Below, piece after piece: positions 1 through 11,812 of a stretch of 64,000 nt of DNA (the first letter of the stretch is position 1; every line of letters begins with the position of its first letter). Source of the DNA: Galbula dea (lineage: Eukaryota > Chordata > Aves > Piciformes > Galbulidae); assembly GCA_013399015.1 (NCBI GenBank), contig VWZX01002935.1:424456-488455 (forward strand). Reading direction: 5' to 3'. The notes under the pieces were generated by a model that worked only from the letters and a program-made list of their open reading frames with translations, did no database searches and was not told the origin of the DNA. Position numbers and translations under genes: made by a program.

Positions 1-2474
1 TCTCCAATTTCTAAATTTTGGGTTGGGGACTCCTGCTTGCTTTTGAAATAGTAAGGGAAAGGTATAACCTTTCCCTGTAAGAGGTAGGTAACAGGTGAGA
101 GAAAGGGGGAGTGGGGTAGTGAATAAGATGGCATTCTGGTTACTGTGCATGAAATCTGATGTCATGCAGCAGTGAGATGTCTTTAGAATTCAATTTTTAA
201 AATCCATGGAAAGGTGGTGGGGTGACACCATCTGAATCACTCACTAGGAGATGAATAGGAGTGGAAGATCTTTTTAATCTTCTGATTACAGTGGAACTGA
301 GTGTGTCTGAGCACATGTAGCCTAGAGTGAACCTGCACTTAGGACTCCCCATTTTCCTCTTCTTTTTTTGTCTAAATAGAAGATTGAGGCCAGCTGAGCA
401 TTTTGCTGTTGGGGACTTCAGCAGAATTTAGGCATTACATGGTAGAGGTACACAGTCTGCAGCATCAGTAGATGGTCTTTCAACCAACTGAATGTTTTGA
501 GCTTGATCCAGAGAGTATAAATCCATAGGTATCCATATGTGCTTGGGGCATAACCCCAATAAGGACATTCATTGGGAGTCAGTTGTGCCAAAGTTACATC
601 ATGGTGTGGAACTTAACCTTTCCTTAAGTACCCTGAAGGGGATGCTTGCTTAGTTCATGTCTTTGTACTTTAGGAGAGTGAGTCTATCCTTAGGTGCAGT
701 GATTTCTCTTTGGAGATGAAAGTGGCTAGGAGATGTATTTGACCAGAAACTGTGTTGAAACAGAATATTAAGTTTGAGAAGTCAAGCACTGCAAAACTAA
801 GAATGCTGAGAAATGTAGCTCTTGGTACAGAATTATTTAAAACAAACTGAAAAGGTGTGGTGGGGCATTGTCCTGTAGTATTCATCACTGTGGTCATTTC
901 AAGGTTCAGAAGTATTAGATTTGTGCTTAATGTTGCAGGAACTGACTGTGTTGTCATCCTGGCTGTGTACTGTTATGAAGAGGTGGGCAGTTCACCTTTC
1001 TTTCCAGCTTGCTTGCTGCAATCATCAGTATTGTGATAATCAAGACTCTTGGATTCATTTTGGGCTTCTTGGCCTTAGGAAAGGCATGAGATTTCCCTGA
1101 GGATGGTCTTATTCCCACTGAGCATGGCCAGCTCTTCAGTGTTTGTCCTGTTTCTTTCCTCATCCCTGCTAATTTCTACTGCTTGGCTTCCTGTCTACAA
1201 GGGAGTGCAAGTCATAGTTCTACCTTTATGGCAAATATGGCCAAGGAATATTGCAATTTAATGTACAAAACATAATAAACCTTAGACTAGGTTACTAAAT
1301 TTCATCTAAGCTGTTAAAATAGTGTGTTGCTTGACTGTCTTTCAAGCTAGAGTACTAATTGTTAGGATTCACCTCACAGACTCTGATCTATCAGTGCTGT
1401 AACAAGTGGCTCAAATTAATCCTCTTTGAGAAGTAGAAATGTATACAACTAACAGGACTAGCTGAGAAAGAACTCAGGTTTATGCTGAGTGAGGATGGAA
1501 AGGAATGAAATCAGGGAACTTGGACTAACCAAGTGGAACTGGAGCTGTGTGCCAGAGCACCAGGATGCTTGCAAGAAAGGAGATGTGGAAACACAGCCAG
1601 TTGTCTTGCAGGAATGGTTCAGATGTTGGGACTCAGGCAGCTGTGCAGGCTTCACATTTTGTTCATCCAACTAGTCTTACTTTGTCTTTTGTGCTCTACA
1701 GCTGTATCTGTGGCTTCAGGTGATCTACTCTTCCACTCTCTCCACTGTGCCAGAGGTGGAAGCTCAAGTGAGGTCTCTGACTATTTCTGTGGTTCTGGGA
1801 ATTGCTCTTCAGAGCATTCAGGGAACTTGGGAAGCACTGAAGGCTGAGGAACAACCCTGGTTACACACAGATTTGCCCATTGAGTCAACATCTGCATCCT
1901 ATCTCTATCCCAGCACGTTGTCCCAGTTCTTGTTTCAGTTTCCCTAAGTAGTTTGCAGTTTGATGACCCATTTTTTGAGATCATTGCAAGGGTAATCAAC
2001 CTTTTGACTAGGTTCTTGTCAAAGTGAGCACACAGGCCAGTCTGAACTGAATAAGACAGGATGATTTGGGGAGAAGACTCAATGACATCAAGAGGTGAGA
2101 TGATGGATGGATAGGAAGGAGATGACTGACCTAAATTACTGAAAGAGGCTTAATGCTGGCACTTCCTGATGAGGTTTTCTTTGAGCTTTTGATTCAGTGT
2201 TCTTTTTCTCCTAATGTGTTTGTGCACATGCAATTTTGAGATTTGTTTTAATCTTGTTGTAGGGGAGTTAATAATAGCATTAATACAAGGTCATAGGAGA
2301 ATTGACTCCTGTAATAGGAGTATTGAGGTGACTGTGTGTTGCCAGGAGAGAGGTGGCTTGCTTTGTTTTGAAAGGTGAGAGCATTTGGAGTTAGAAACCT
2401 AATGGATATGTTTGCATGTCTTAGCTTGTAATTATATCATAGGCTAATGATTGATTTATTATTTTTTATTCCAG
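1..2474 (+). other. POLA1: 3' part of an upstream POLA1 intron
   Basis: This stretch precedes the first visible exon and ends in TTATTCCAG. I looked for the preceding POLA1 exon (the family has a SMYGCLGF-type motif B region just before this point) and did not find it, so the whole stretch reads as intron. No CR1 copy, RNA gene or long simple repeat was recognised. The open frames here (for example about 1489-1850) are short, overlapping and unlike any family I know. Confidence 0.7.
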
Positions 2475-2507
2475 ATTTTGATGCATACCAAGGAGATGGT
2501 GCAAAAG
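2475..2507 (+). CDS. POLA1: POLA1 exon a, 33-nt microexon before motif C
   Basis: The exon encodes ILMHTKEMVQK, which matches the helix just upstream of motif C in the DNA polymerase alpha catalytic subunit, the enzyme that extends primase RNA primers at origins and on Okazaki fragments in the nucleus. It is bounded by TTCCAG and GTAATG. It is only 11 codons, enters and leaves in phase 0, and joins directly to the next exon (MNLEVIYGDTDS). It is too short to be seen by ORF length and was found by its protein match and splice sites. Boundaries are inferred from frame continuity and consensus. Confidence 0.93.
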
Positions 2508-4064
2508 GTAATGCTGAGCAGTTTCATTAAACAGCAACCCTTAAAGAGCACACCTGGTGTCATTTTTTTATTCTAGGAGAACAGTAACCCAAACAGACCT
2601 GAAATCATTTCTTAGGATGCCTGGTTTACAAATGTAATCCTTCCTAATGGATTAAAGCTCTTTTTATTTTCCTACCACAGATATGATCTGGCCCCTGCTT
2701 GAAGCCTTATATATGACTGTTTCAAGCAAATTAGCAACAGTGCTAATTAGCATTTACTCATAGGTCTGTTACACCATGTGTTCCAGTGGTTTATTATGGT
2801 TTGGTTTTTTGGCATCCTTTAAACTTTGTCACAGGGTGTGGATTTGACTGTGTGGAGTTGAGCATGGACATAGCCCTGCTGCAGTTGTTACAGCTGCATT
2901 GATATGCCTCTGCTGAAGACCTCAGGTTATCATTTATGGGATATAAGTCATTTTTTTCCAATTAATATTATGGATGCATCTGCCTGGGGGTTTTTTTGGT
3001 GACTGATGTTGACAATTTTTCACCTTTTTTTCCCTGCCATGCCTTTTATGTGCACCTCAGGGGGGTTTTTTTGTGTGTCTCAATTGATCCAGAGTTTGCT
3101 CCATTATTCCAGAGTAATATGGCAGTCTGCTTGGTATGTGAAGACAATTTTTCCATGTAGGGCATTTAAATTGTTACAAGGATCAGAATTAGAGGTGATA
3201 TGAAAGGCAGAATGTCAGTCAGACAAAGAAGCTAGTAGGTGTTTGTGTTCATCTCCAGGTGTAATTGTTGAGTAGTTCAACCTGGGGATACAAAACTTGT
3301 GGGTCACAGTAGCTAGATCCTTATCCAAGAGGAGTGCCTTGTTCCCTGGAGGATCTGCTGCAGAGGAAAACACAGTGACATGACAGCAGAAGAAAAGAGA
3401 TGGGAGTGGGGAGATGGGAAAGTGAAGCCACATCCATAATCTGAACAAGTGTAAGAAGAGCAGCCTAATCTGTACAGTGTTGTGGTATTATTAGTTACTG
3501 TATAAACCAGCCAATACTTTCACTGGATTTAGAGTATTTAAATTGTCTTTTTTTTAATTTATTTAAATCCAGAATTACTTTTTTGGTAGTAGAATTGTGA
3601 TGGCTACAAATGGGATGGGATGCCTGACTTTCAAGGACACTGGCTAAATGCCTGATCTGAATAGTCTCAGTTTGTTCAGCAGTCTTTGAGTCTAAGTGAT
3701 TTTCTTGTATCCTACTAGTTCAAAGTTATTTCCTATTAAGAATTCTTGCTGTTTCTCAACATTAAACATGCTCACTGACTTATTTTTTAGCATTCATGTA
3801 GTAAAATTTTAACCTCTTACATTATGGATACAACAGTGTGTTTTTTTATTTGAAACATAGCAGTGGTTTAAATTTCCTTGTTCTCTTTAAATTCAAATAT
3901 TTCTTAATGACAGGTACAGGCTTCTCAGTCAAAACTTTAAATTTTTCTGGTTTTAAGGTATAATATATAGATAATAATATTTTTCAGTCTTAAAAATGAG
4001 GTGGGACTTTAAAGAGATGGAGTGGGACCTTTTTTTGTTTTTCAAAGCATTTTGTTTCATTTAG
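2508..4064 (+). other. POLA1: POLA1 intron 1 of window (1.56 kb)
   Basis: GT-AG intron in phase 0, starting GTAATG and ending TTTCATTTAG. It is AT-rich with several T runs and contains no CR1 copy or RNA gene that I can recognise. Small open frames (about 3006-3203 +, 3215-3448 -) have no family features. Confidence 0.85.
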
Positions 4065-4157
4065 ATGAACCTTGAAGTGATTTATGGAGACACAGATTCC
4101 ATTATGATAAACACTAATAGCACCAGTTTGGATGAGGTCTTCAAGCTGGGGAACAAG
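4065..4157 (+). CDS. POLA1: POLA1 exon b: polymerase motif C (YGDTDS)
   Basis: This is 31 codons in phase 0-0, starting MNLEVIYGDTDSIMINTN and ending FKLGNK before GTAAGG. YGDTDS is family-B polymerase motif C in the palm. Its second aspartate (D1004 in human numbering, from memory) coordinates the catalytic Mg ions together with the motif A aspartate, which lies on an exon outside this window. The sequence differs from mammalian POLA1 only by conservative changes such as SLDEVF for NLEEVF. The catalytic core is intact, so this is a functional gene copy and not a processed pseudogene; introns are present on both sides. Confidence 0.97.
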
Positions 4158-5999
4158 GTAAGGAGTTTTTGAAGCTTTTTGTGTCTGTGGTGTAAGACTG
4201 AGTGGAGCAGATGGTAGTAGGAAGGGACTTCTAGGGCATAAACAGAGATTAGGCCATGAGGAAGAACAGCTTGACCATGTATGGAAACTATGGAGTAGTA
4301 AAAGCTCAGTGCCCTATCTTCAGCTGTAGCCACTCTCTGCATTTTAAAAGTAATTAAATTAAGCCAAAGAAAATGAAGAGGATTTTAACAGTATTAAACA
4401 AAAGCCAGGTCATTTTAAGGCAACATTAGTGATTATGGGTTTGGTTGGTTTTAGAATACTCCTGCCTTCATTTTAAGTTGCTCCTTTGAGAGTAGGTGCA
4501 TCTCAGGAGCATGGTAAAAGGAATAATATCTTGATGTCTGCATAGCAGAAGGGCTGATGGCATAGAATAAAACAATCTCTCTTTTTTGTTTGCCACATAA
4601 GAGACTATCTATAATTTCAAGTGTTTTATACAGTAGCATATAAGAAAGCTTAGTCTTACTCTTTAGCCCTCTCTGTGTGTCTGTGTGTGGTTTTGTTCTG
4701 CTTTGGGTTTTGTTCCTGTAGTCCCATTTGCTGACTAAATGTTACAGAGGAACAGGTAAATTAACCCCCCCACTGTTTATGTCATGTCCTTTTAGTCATT
4801 ACTCAGCAGAATTTTATACAGTTCTCATTTTCTGGGCATCTTTGTGGGTCAGATTTGCTGGTACATTCAGTACTGCACTCTTACTGTTTTTTAAACACAC
4901 TGTTAAACAATAAATTGAAAATACTTCAAAAAATACCAGAAAAGTGTTCAGAGGAATTGTTGGAATTGGTTTTTTGACTGTTTTGGTTTAACAAACAAAA
5001 TACAAACCTCTTGGCAAGATAGTTTGACCTCATGATGTCCTTCATAACTTGGAAATACACAAGGGGTATAAAACTCTGAAGCTTAACCCTAGAGTATTAA
5101 AAGTGGTGATAGTTTCTGCACCATCAAAAGTGGAGATTTAAGTGAGAAAGATTAAATACACACATATACAAAGCTGTAAATCCTGATGATACCAGTGGGT
5201 GAACCTTAGTTGTAACAGGAGCTCTTAGTTACTACTGTGTACTTAATTTCATGATTAGTGACATCTGTATCAAGAGCAGTGTTGTCAGCAGGAGCAGGGA
5301 GGTGATCATGCCCCTTTACTCAGCTTTGGTGAGGCCTCACCTCGAGTACTGTGTCCAGTTTTGGGTCCCTCACTACAAGAGGGACATTGAGGTGCTGGAG
5401 AAGGTCCAGAGGCAGGCTACCAAGCTGGTGAAGGGCTTAGAGCATAAGTCTCATGAGGAAAGACTGAGGGATCTGAGCCTGTTTAGCCTGGAGAAGAGAA
5501 GATTGAGGGGAGGCCTCATTGCTCTCTAGAACTACCTGAAGGGAGGTTGTAGAGAGGCAGGGACTGGTCTGTTCTCCCTAGTGGAGAGTGATAGGACGAG
5601 GGGAAATGGATGGAAACTGCACCTGGGAGTTTCAGGTTAGATATTAGGAAGAATTTCTTTCCTGAAAGGGTTGTCAGCCATTGGAACAGGCTACCCAGGG
5701 AGGTGGTGGAGTCGCCATCCCTGGAGGTGTTTAAGAGACGGGTGGATGTTGTGTTGTGGGGAATCGTTTAGCCAGTCGATAGGGCTAGGACAAAGGCTGG
5801 ACTCCATGATCTTCCAAGGTCTCTTCCAGCTGTAACTCTTCTATGATTCTATCTGATGAGTCTTTAAAATGTGTATACAGACACACTGGCTAATGCTGCT
5901 TGTTTTAAAACTTCAGAATAATATACTTCTAGGTGGAAGTTCAATGTGTCCATCGTTCTGAAGATGTTGCATTTGGTTTCAATATTGGTTTATTCACAG
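4158..5999 (+). other. POLA1: POLA1 intron 2 of window (1.84 kb)
   Basis: GT-AG intron, phase 0, from GTAAGG to TTCACAG. Its last third is taken up by a sense CR1 copy that ends 147 bp before the next exon. The 5' 1.1 kb holds a short TG-rich stretch near 4671-4690 and nothing else recognisable. Confidence 0.88.
5264..5852 (+). mobile_element. CR1 LINE, 5'-truncated, sense
   Basis: The 5' part translates in frame as the C-terminal end of CR1 ORF2, with SREVIMPLYSALVRPHLEYC and a following QFWVPHYKRDIEVLE-type segment, up to a stop at about 5527. Then comes the CR1 3'UTR (wording such as TGGAACAGGCTACCCAGGGAGG) and the tail TTCTATGATTCTAT. Truncation of the 5' end is typical of target-primed reverse transcription. 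The 3'UTR type (CGTTTAGCCAGTCGATAGGG) differs from the other copies in the window. It lies just upstream of a POLA1 exon in the same orientation. Confidence 0.93.
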
Positions 6000-6205
6000 A
6001 TCAAAAATGAAGTGAACAAGCTCTATAAATTGCTGGAAATTGATATTGATGGAGTCTTTAAGTCCTTGCTACTATTAAAGAAGAAGAAATACGCTGCTCT
6101 GACAGTGGAACCAACAGGAGATGGGAAGTATGTGACGAAACAGGAACTGAAAGGACTGGATATAGTCCGAAGAGACTGGTGTGACCTTGCAAAAGAGACT
6201 GGAAA
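6000..6205 (+). CDS. POLA1: POLA1 exon c: KKKKYA motif and start of thumb
   Basis: The exon has 206 nt: 68 codons plus two bases of a split Asn codon completed by the next exon. It begins IKNEVNKLYKLLEIDIDG and includes KKKKYAALTVEP, the Kx-Y motif that contacts the primer end in family-B polymerases, then KQELKGLDIVRRDWCDLAKE leading into the thumb. The acceptor is TTCACAG. The donor is GGAAA|GTGAGT, chosen because only this cut keeps frame with the next exon and matches the family's N-[YF]-[IV]-I-G-Q. It is flanked at 147 bp and about 70 bp by oppositely oriented CR1 copies. Confidence 0.97.
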
Positions 6206-7611
6206 GTGAGTTCCTTTGAGGCATTGTCCTCTTTGCTCTGTTTGAAAAAGGACATGCTTCATAAATGTTTGGTATCACACAGAATATTAGGAGTTGGAAG
6301 GGATCTCAAAAGATCATCTAGTACAACCCCCCTGCCACAGCACGATTCCCTAGACCAGGTCACGCAGAAGCACATCCAGATGGGTTTTGAATACCTCCAG
6401 AGAAAGAGACTCCCCAGCCTCTCTGGGCAGTCTTTTCACATGGCTGAACATCCTAACTGATTTTGGTAGGAGATGGTAAATACTACATTTTGGCATTGGT
6501 AACAGATTATACATGTGCAAGTCCAAATGCCTCTAATTTCACTCTCTGTTTCGGCATCCTCTGTGGAAGCTGTGTGTTTGAGTTGTTGCAGTTTTGCCTA
6601 TGCAGTTTAATAAACCACAGCTGAAATCTTGGGAAAATGGTAGATGCTGTCAGCATTTGGAGTCATAGGGTTTAGGTCACTTCTTTTTCAGAGATGGTTA
6701 AAGAAGGTGGTGGTCAGCTCTTTCAGTATCCTCTAATAAAGCTGGAAGTGCACTGAGTGCAGCCTGAGGAGGTGACCCCTTCCTCCAAGAGTCTTTCTCT
6801 TCCATTTTTCAACTTAGACTCTTCTGATAATTGGTTATGATGGATGCTACATTGATGATTTCTTAATGACCATTGTACAGGGCATTTTGGTGCTTAAATT
6901 CAATAGAAATAATACATGTAGCACTGTAAAAGAAAGAAAATGGGAGTGAGTAGAGAGGTGGTCATCTGGGAGCTGACTCAACTTCTATTGCATAGTGCCT
7001 CTTGAAAATTGAACTTCAATAAATGGTGGTCCAAATGTATCCCAAAATGAATACTTTTTTACATCTGTAAAAATACACCACATGCTTACTGTTCTTAAGG
7101 CTTGCATTTTCTAAGAAAAGATGCATCATAATAGAAGCAAATTTTTCCAAGTTAAGAATGTATTAGTAATTAAAGCTATACAAATGTTTGAGAGTGTTCT
7201 TTAGTGACTAACTCTTCTGCAGCTGGCAGATCTTCCAACCACATTTGACAGAAATAGGCAAGACTTTGCTTACTGGATATGTTTGCTTCTCCCTCATCTT
7301 AAGATACCTGTTGTGGAATAATTAATGGCAAAATTAAATGGGAGCAGAAAATAGAAACCAATTGCACTCAACAATTCCAAATCACTGTTTAGCATTAGAA
7401 CTGTTTCCACTAATTTGCTTGTAGTAAAGTAAGTAAATAGATAGAACATGGGAAATAGCCTAGCAGATAACCTGCAGATTCTGCATCAGACCTCATCCTC
7501 AAGCTCTTCAATTTCTAGAGGTAACCTAGGGGAAGAGAGGATTGTGTTTATTGTGATGGGTTTGTTTTGTGTCTCTTAAGCTTGTCTTTGTTTCTGGTCT
7601 GGTTTTTACAG
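6206..7611 (+). other. POLA1: POLA1 intron 3 of window (1.41 kb)
   Basis: GT-AG intron in phase 2, from GTGAGT to TTTTTACAG. An antisense CR1 fragment starts about 70 bp after the exon. The remaining 1.1 kb is AT-rich without recognised features. Frames starting at 6206 or antisense around 6023-6278 are shadows of the exon or of CR1. Confidence 0.88.
6275..6440 (-). mobile_element. CR1 LINE 3' fragment, antisense
   Basis: Read on the - strand this is the last about 165 bp of a CR1: the CTCTGGAGGTATTCAAAACCC-like region, then ACCTGGTCTAGGGAATCGTG, GGGGGGTTG and a TATTCTGTG tail at the low-coordinate end. It belongs to the same 3'UTR type as the copies at 33560 and 58036. The 5' truncation falls near GACTGCCCAGAG. 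Its tail faces the tail of the sense CR1 at 5264-5852 across POLA1 exon c. Confidence 0.9.
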
Positions 7612-7744
7612 CTACATAATTGGGCAGATCCTTTCTGATCAGCCCCGAGACATCATCGTGGAAAATATTCAACGGCGCCTCATAGAAATAGGAGAGAATG
7701 TGATCAATGGGCAGATCCCAGTACATCAGTTTGAAATAAACAAG
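7612..7744 (+). CDS. POLA1: POLA1 exon d: thumb domain
   Basis: The exon has 133 nt: one base completing the split Asn codon plus 44 codons. It reads YIIGQILSDQPRDIIVENIQ and continues to HQFEINK. This matches the thumb helices of the POLA1 catalytic core, which hold the RNA/DNA primer-template duplex. The acceptor is GGTTTTTACAG and the donor is AACAAG|GTAAAT, phase 0 out. Substitutions against the mammalian protein (for example INGQIP for LNGSVP) are scattered and conservative. Confidence 0.97.
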
Positions 7745-9501
7745 GTAAATGATAGCCCAGCTCTTCCCTGTCTCAGAAAAACTTTATTCTTCCTAACTAT
7801 ATGGACTGCTGAGAAATCTTTTTAATCCTTAGGATGCTGGGAAATGCCAGGAGTTTTGTTAGATACTTCCTAGCGTGGAACGTACTGTGATGATCACAGA
7901 ATCACAGACTAGCCAGAGTTGGAAGGGACCCAGTAGGATCATCTAGTCCAACTCCTGTTTAGGCACAGGACAACTCCATGGTCACACCATGTGCCTAAGT
8001 GCCTTGTCCAATTGCTTCTTATATTCCATCAGAGTAGGGGCCATGACAGCCTCCCTGGGGAGCCTGGGGATCCTACAGTATCAGGAAAAAGTACCTTGTG
8101 GGGTTGGAGGCCACCTTTGCTCCTGAGATAGTAAGTTTGTGTCTTGTCCCATCTTGCTGTCTTCCTCACTGATTTTGCACTTTGAAAATGACATGGTACT
8201 TCATGCTTTCAGGAAAAGTTTTCTCCTAAATCATTATTTCAGCTTCAGGTTTAAAATAAGTAAACTGAAGAATGCAGTGGAAAAGAATGAAATGTTCTGT
8301 TTTCTAGAGAAGTTGTATAAAACCATGCTATTGTTAGCTTGTTTCCCTTCAAAACTCCATAGAAGAAAGCTAAGAAGCATTTTGAGATCTCATTCAAGAC
8401 TTTCCTGCAGCAAGAAATACAACACTCTGCATTATCTACAGATATTTTAGCAAACAGCATTGTGGGTTTGGTTTATTTTCATGAAGCCTCAATGAAACCT
8501 GTATTTTTAACTTCAAAAGCCTCTCTCCTACTGCTAGGGGGGTATTTTACTAATGAATTGGGTAATTACATTCCTCTGTCATGCTTCTAATAGAAGAAAC
8601 TTCCCAAATTTGCTCTATCCAAAAGTCTCTTTCTTTTGCCAGCTGGACATCTGTGTGCTCTGTAGGACTGTGCTAATCAATCAGTTAAGAAATGTGTTCA
8701 GGTTGTCATATGAGTGGTAGAGAAATCAGTGATTTTTGTGGCTGAGTTAAAAAGCACTAATGCTGATATTCTAAGAGTATCCCAGTAAATGAAAGATATG
8801 TAATAATTTCAACTTTAAATGCTGAATGTTCCTCTATTTTACTACTTTGTAATACAATAAATTGCTTCACTATTCAGTCAAATGTGTAAGTTGTTTCTAA
8901 GGATTGAGGTGATGGTAAATACTGAAATATAGCATTTTATGTGAAGGAAGAACTCGTTGTGGAATTGCAGAAGTATGAGGTAAATGGAATATCCATGAAT
9001 AAAATACATTTAAATCCACTTGTATCCTTTTGCTACAGAGCTTGCTAAGTGTATTTGACTACTTGATATTCAGATTTACTTTATGACCTGACCTGGTGCA
9101 GGGCTAGGAGGGTAATCTCTGGCTGTATTTTTGTTCTTTGCCTGATGTTTTTTGTCTCCAGTTCAGTTTAATTTTAACCAATTGCATAGTATCTGGAACT
9201 GTTTTGAACTGTTGTGCTTTTAATAGAATGCATTTTTCAGACAATAATTGGTAAAGCATCCTTTACTTTAAAAATCTTATTACTAAAATATGAAGGACTG
9301 GTACCTAGACCTGAATGTCTGGAAAATACCTTTATTGCAATCTTTACATCTTACTTTTTTTTGTGTTGCAAATGTACTTGTGGGTAGATGGATGAAGATA
9401 GCTACTAGCTCATCTTGTCTTTTAAAGAGCTGAATTGTCCAGCACTGAAGTAAGATTCTTCTCTCATAGTTATGTTTCTGTTTCCTGCTTTGATCTCTTA
9501 G
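7745..9501 (+). other. POLA1: POLA1 intron 4 of window (1.76 kb)
   Basis: GT-AG intron, phase 0, from GTAAAT to ATCTCTTAG. It contains one antisense CR1 tail fragment near its start. The rest is AT-rich. The 103-codon frame at 8139-8450 has no recognisable domain and is probably chance. Confidence 0.88.
7893..8070 (-). mobile_element. CR1 LINE 3' fragment, antisense
   Basis: On the + strand it begins ATCACAGAATCACAGA (the reversed CR1 tail), then GTTGGAAGGGACC, GGATCATCTAGTCCAACTCC and GGCACAGGACAACTCCATGG. It shares the particular 3'UTR type (reversed CACAT-GGTGTGACC-like block and CCTGTGCC) with the long copy at 60072. Similarity fades after GCCTCCCTGGGGAGCCTG. There is no coding part. Confidence 0.88.
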
Positions 9502-9633
9502 GCATTGACAAAAGATCCCCAGGATTATCCTGACAAAAAAAGCTTGCCCCATGTGCATGTTGCCATGTGGATAAACTCTCAAGGAGGCCGAAAGGTGAAG
9601 GCAGGAGACACAGTGTCATACATCATTTGTCAG
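9502..9633 (+). CDS. POLA1: POLA1 exon e: end of polymerase core
   Basis: The exon has 44 codons in phase 0-0, beginning ALTKDPQDYPDKKSLPHVHV and ending DTVSYIICQ. This is one of the most conserved stretches of POLA1, where KDPQDYP and LPHVHVA are near invariant among vertebrates. It includes GGRKVKAGDTV, the lysine-rich strand segment at the end of the polymerase fold. The acceptor is CTCTTAG and the donor is TGTCAG|GTAAAT. Confidence 0.97.
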
Positions 9634-11637
9634 GTAAATAAATGTCTATTTCTACCTAAATACTAGGTAATGTTTGGCATTAGGCAAAGACAAGCAACTC
9701 ACCTCCTGGAAAAAAAAAAAATGTTTGGGCATTGGTAGTGATACTATATTACAATTGAAAAATCATCAATTTTCTGTAGTAAATTTAGTTTTACAGAGCC
9801 AGAAAGAGCCACTGTGATCAGCTCAGCTCATCTGAATGTTTTCATAGAGTGGTTGGCATAAAATTTCCCTGAACAAATTGATTTTTGGAACTAAAGTTAT
9901 TTTTAAGGAAGGTAGCCTGTCATTGTTTTAAAGAGAAGAAAACTCTGCTGGTGAAGAACCTGGCATTCTTGGAAAATGAATTGATGGTGGTGGTTAGATA
10001 ATGTCATTGTTCTTTCCAGTCTCTTTCTGTGTCTTTCCAGTTCATGGGTACTGGATCTGGCAGTGCCTCTGTTGGACAGACTGGGGAATTTGAGAAACTT
10101 GCCCTTTTCAGGTGTCTCTCCTGCTTATCTCTAAGCAGGATGATTAGCATTATCTGCCAAACATGTTCTCCACTTTGGGTTTGCTATTAAAAAAACCCCA
10201 GTAGGTTGAACTAGATGAACCAAAGGATCTCTTCTGCCAAACTGGTGGACTTGCAATGTGACTTCTCCAGTGGACCACTACTTCAGCTCCTTCCTGATGA
10301 AAAACTGAAAGTATATTCTGTTTATTGGAGAGTTCTTAGCCTGCTGTGATGAAGCTGCCAAGACTTGTGGCACAATGCAAGGGAAGAATGTACTTGTTGA
10401 AAGAAGGGAGCTGAAGGAATTGCATTGTAATTATTTTTGCAAAGCAGCTGGATGAGCTGAATAGTCCTAGATTAATTTTGTTCTGAATACTAAGTTGTCT
10501 GAAAGGAGTAGGAGGAACCAATGGCTTGCAGGCTGTCTTTATTAGGAATGGGCTTTCAGTCCATGGTTGTTGACCCTGTTGAAGCCAGTAGCTCATCTTA
10601 ACTGAAAAATGAAGGTGTCATATGTTAATGGATTGGTTGGCTGTAAGAAAGAGGCAAAAATAATAAACTGTGGTATTCCCCACTTCATCTCCATTAAAGT
10701 TTACTGCTGCTACTGAATGCTTGCTGCAATACTGTTTAGGTTCTACTCTTGAGAGTTTTGACACACATTAAAGAAGAATAAAACTGCTAGTGTAGTTGTG
10801 GGCAGGGAATGTGATTCTGCAGACTGAATGAGTTATGTTTTCCAGAAGAGCACCATCTTTCTAGAGTTGATTCTCAATTCCTCCCTGAATACTGTTTGCA
10901 AATTAATTATTGCCTTCCTAAATGGAATGATTTTCTCCTTATTTTCCTCTTTTAAATAGGAGAAGAATGTAATGTATACTCTGACCTCTTAGAGTGGTGT
11001 TCCTCTCTTGGCATGAGGTGTCAAAGTGTGTTTCAGTATTTCCAGATATTGGGGGAATACACTCTTTTCAAATCAATACTATTGCCTCTGTCATTTACTC
11101 ACATGCCAATGAACAATGGTCCATTTTCTGACCATTCATTCTATTTCTTTCTTTACAGAATCAAGGAATATAAATTTCCTAGCCAAACAGAGATCAGTTT
11201 TGATATCCACAACTTAGAATTTGCTTGCTGTGCAAAATGGTAATGCTGGTTTAGTACAAAGTGAATCCAAAATGCATGCCCTCTTGTGTATTTTTAACTG
11301 GGCTGATGGTTACAATGTGTTTTCATTGTGCATTTCAGAACTGACAGATGGGACTGTTCACTCTGTCTGCTCTTACTGATTTGCACATGTAGGCTGCAAT
11401 AATTCAAGCTGGCTTTACATTCTTGAACTTGCTAGTTGATGCCAGCATCAGCAATGCAATTTTTTTTCCCTCACTACTGCTGGATTTGTACAAACCAAAA
11501 AAAAAAAAAGAGTGAAAGAGTGGTTGTGTAACAATTTTGTGTTAAAATAAGGCATATTTGAAGCATAATCCTTTGCATAGATTGAATGTGGGGGTTGCTT
11601 TTTTCACACTTGGTTTCCTCTGTGTCTCTTCTCTTAG
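9634..11637 (+). other. POLA1: POLA1 intron 5 of window (2.0 kb)
   Basis: GT-AG intron, phase 0, from GTAAAT to TCTCTTAG. It is mostly unique AT-rich sequence with an A run near 9709 and another at about 11498-11510. An 8-bp perfect hairpin (CCTGCTTA/TAAGCAGG) sits at 10120-10139. I could not identify a CR1 copy or an snoRNA; no convincing C/D or H/ACA box set was seen. Confidence 0.85.
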
Positions 11638-11812
11638 GATGGATCAAATCTCAGTGCCAGCCAGAGAGCATATGCTCCAGAACAGTTGCAAAAACAAGAA
11701 AATCTTACTGTTGACACTCAGTACTATCTGTCACAGCAAATACATCCAGTGGTTGCTAGAATATGTGAGCCCATAGAGGGAATTGATTCTGTTCTCATTG
11801 CAACGTGGTTAG
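11638..11812 (+). CDS. POLA1: POLA1 exon f: linker towards the C-terminal domain
   Basis: The exon has 175 nt: 58 codons plus the first base of a split Gly codon. It starts DGSNLSASQRAYAPEQLQKQ and ends GIDSVLIATWLG. QRAYAPEQL and YYLSQQIHPVVARICEP are hallmarks of POLA1 in the segment between the polymerase core and the zinc-bearing C-terminal domain. The C-terminal domain binds the POLA2 B subunit and primase PRIM2. The acceptor is TTCTCTTAG and the donor is TTAG|GTAAGT. Confidence 0.97.

Noticed and set aside
5251..5529. 92-codon ORF that looks protein-coding
   Set aside because: It is the CR1 ORF2 C-terminus, not a host gene.
10195..10260. GTTGAACTAGATGAACCAAAGG resembles a CR1 tail region
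   Set aside because: Too short and diverged, and no terminal octamer repeats follow.
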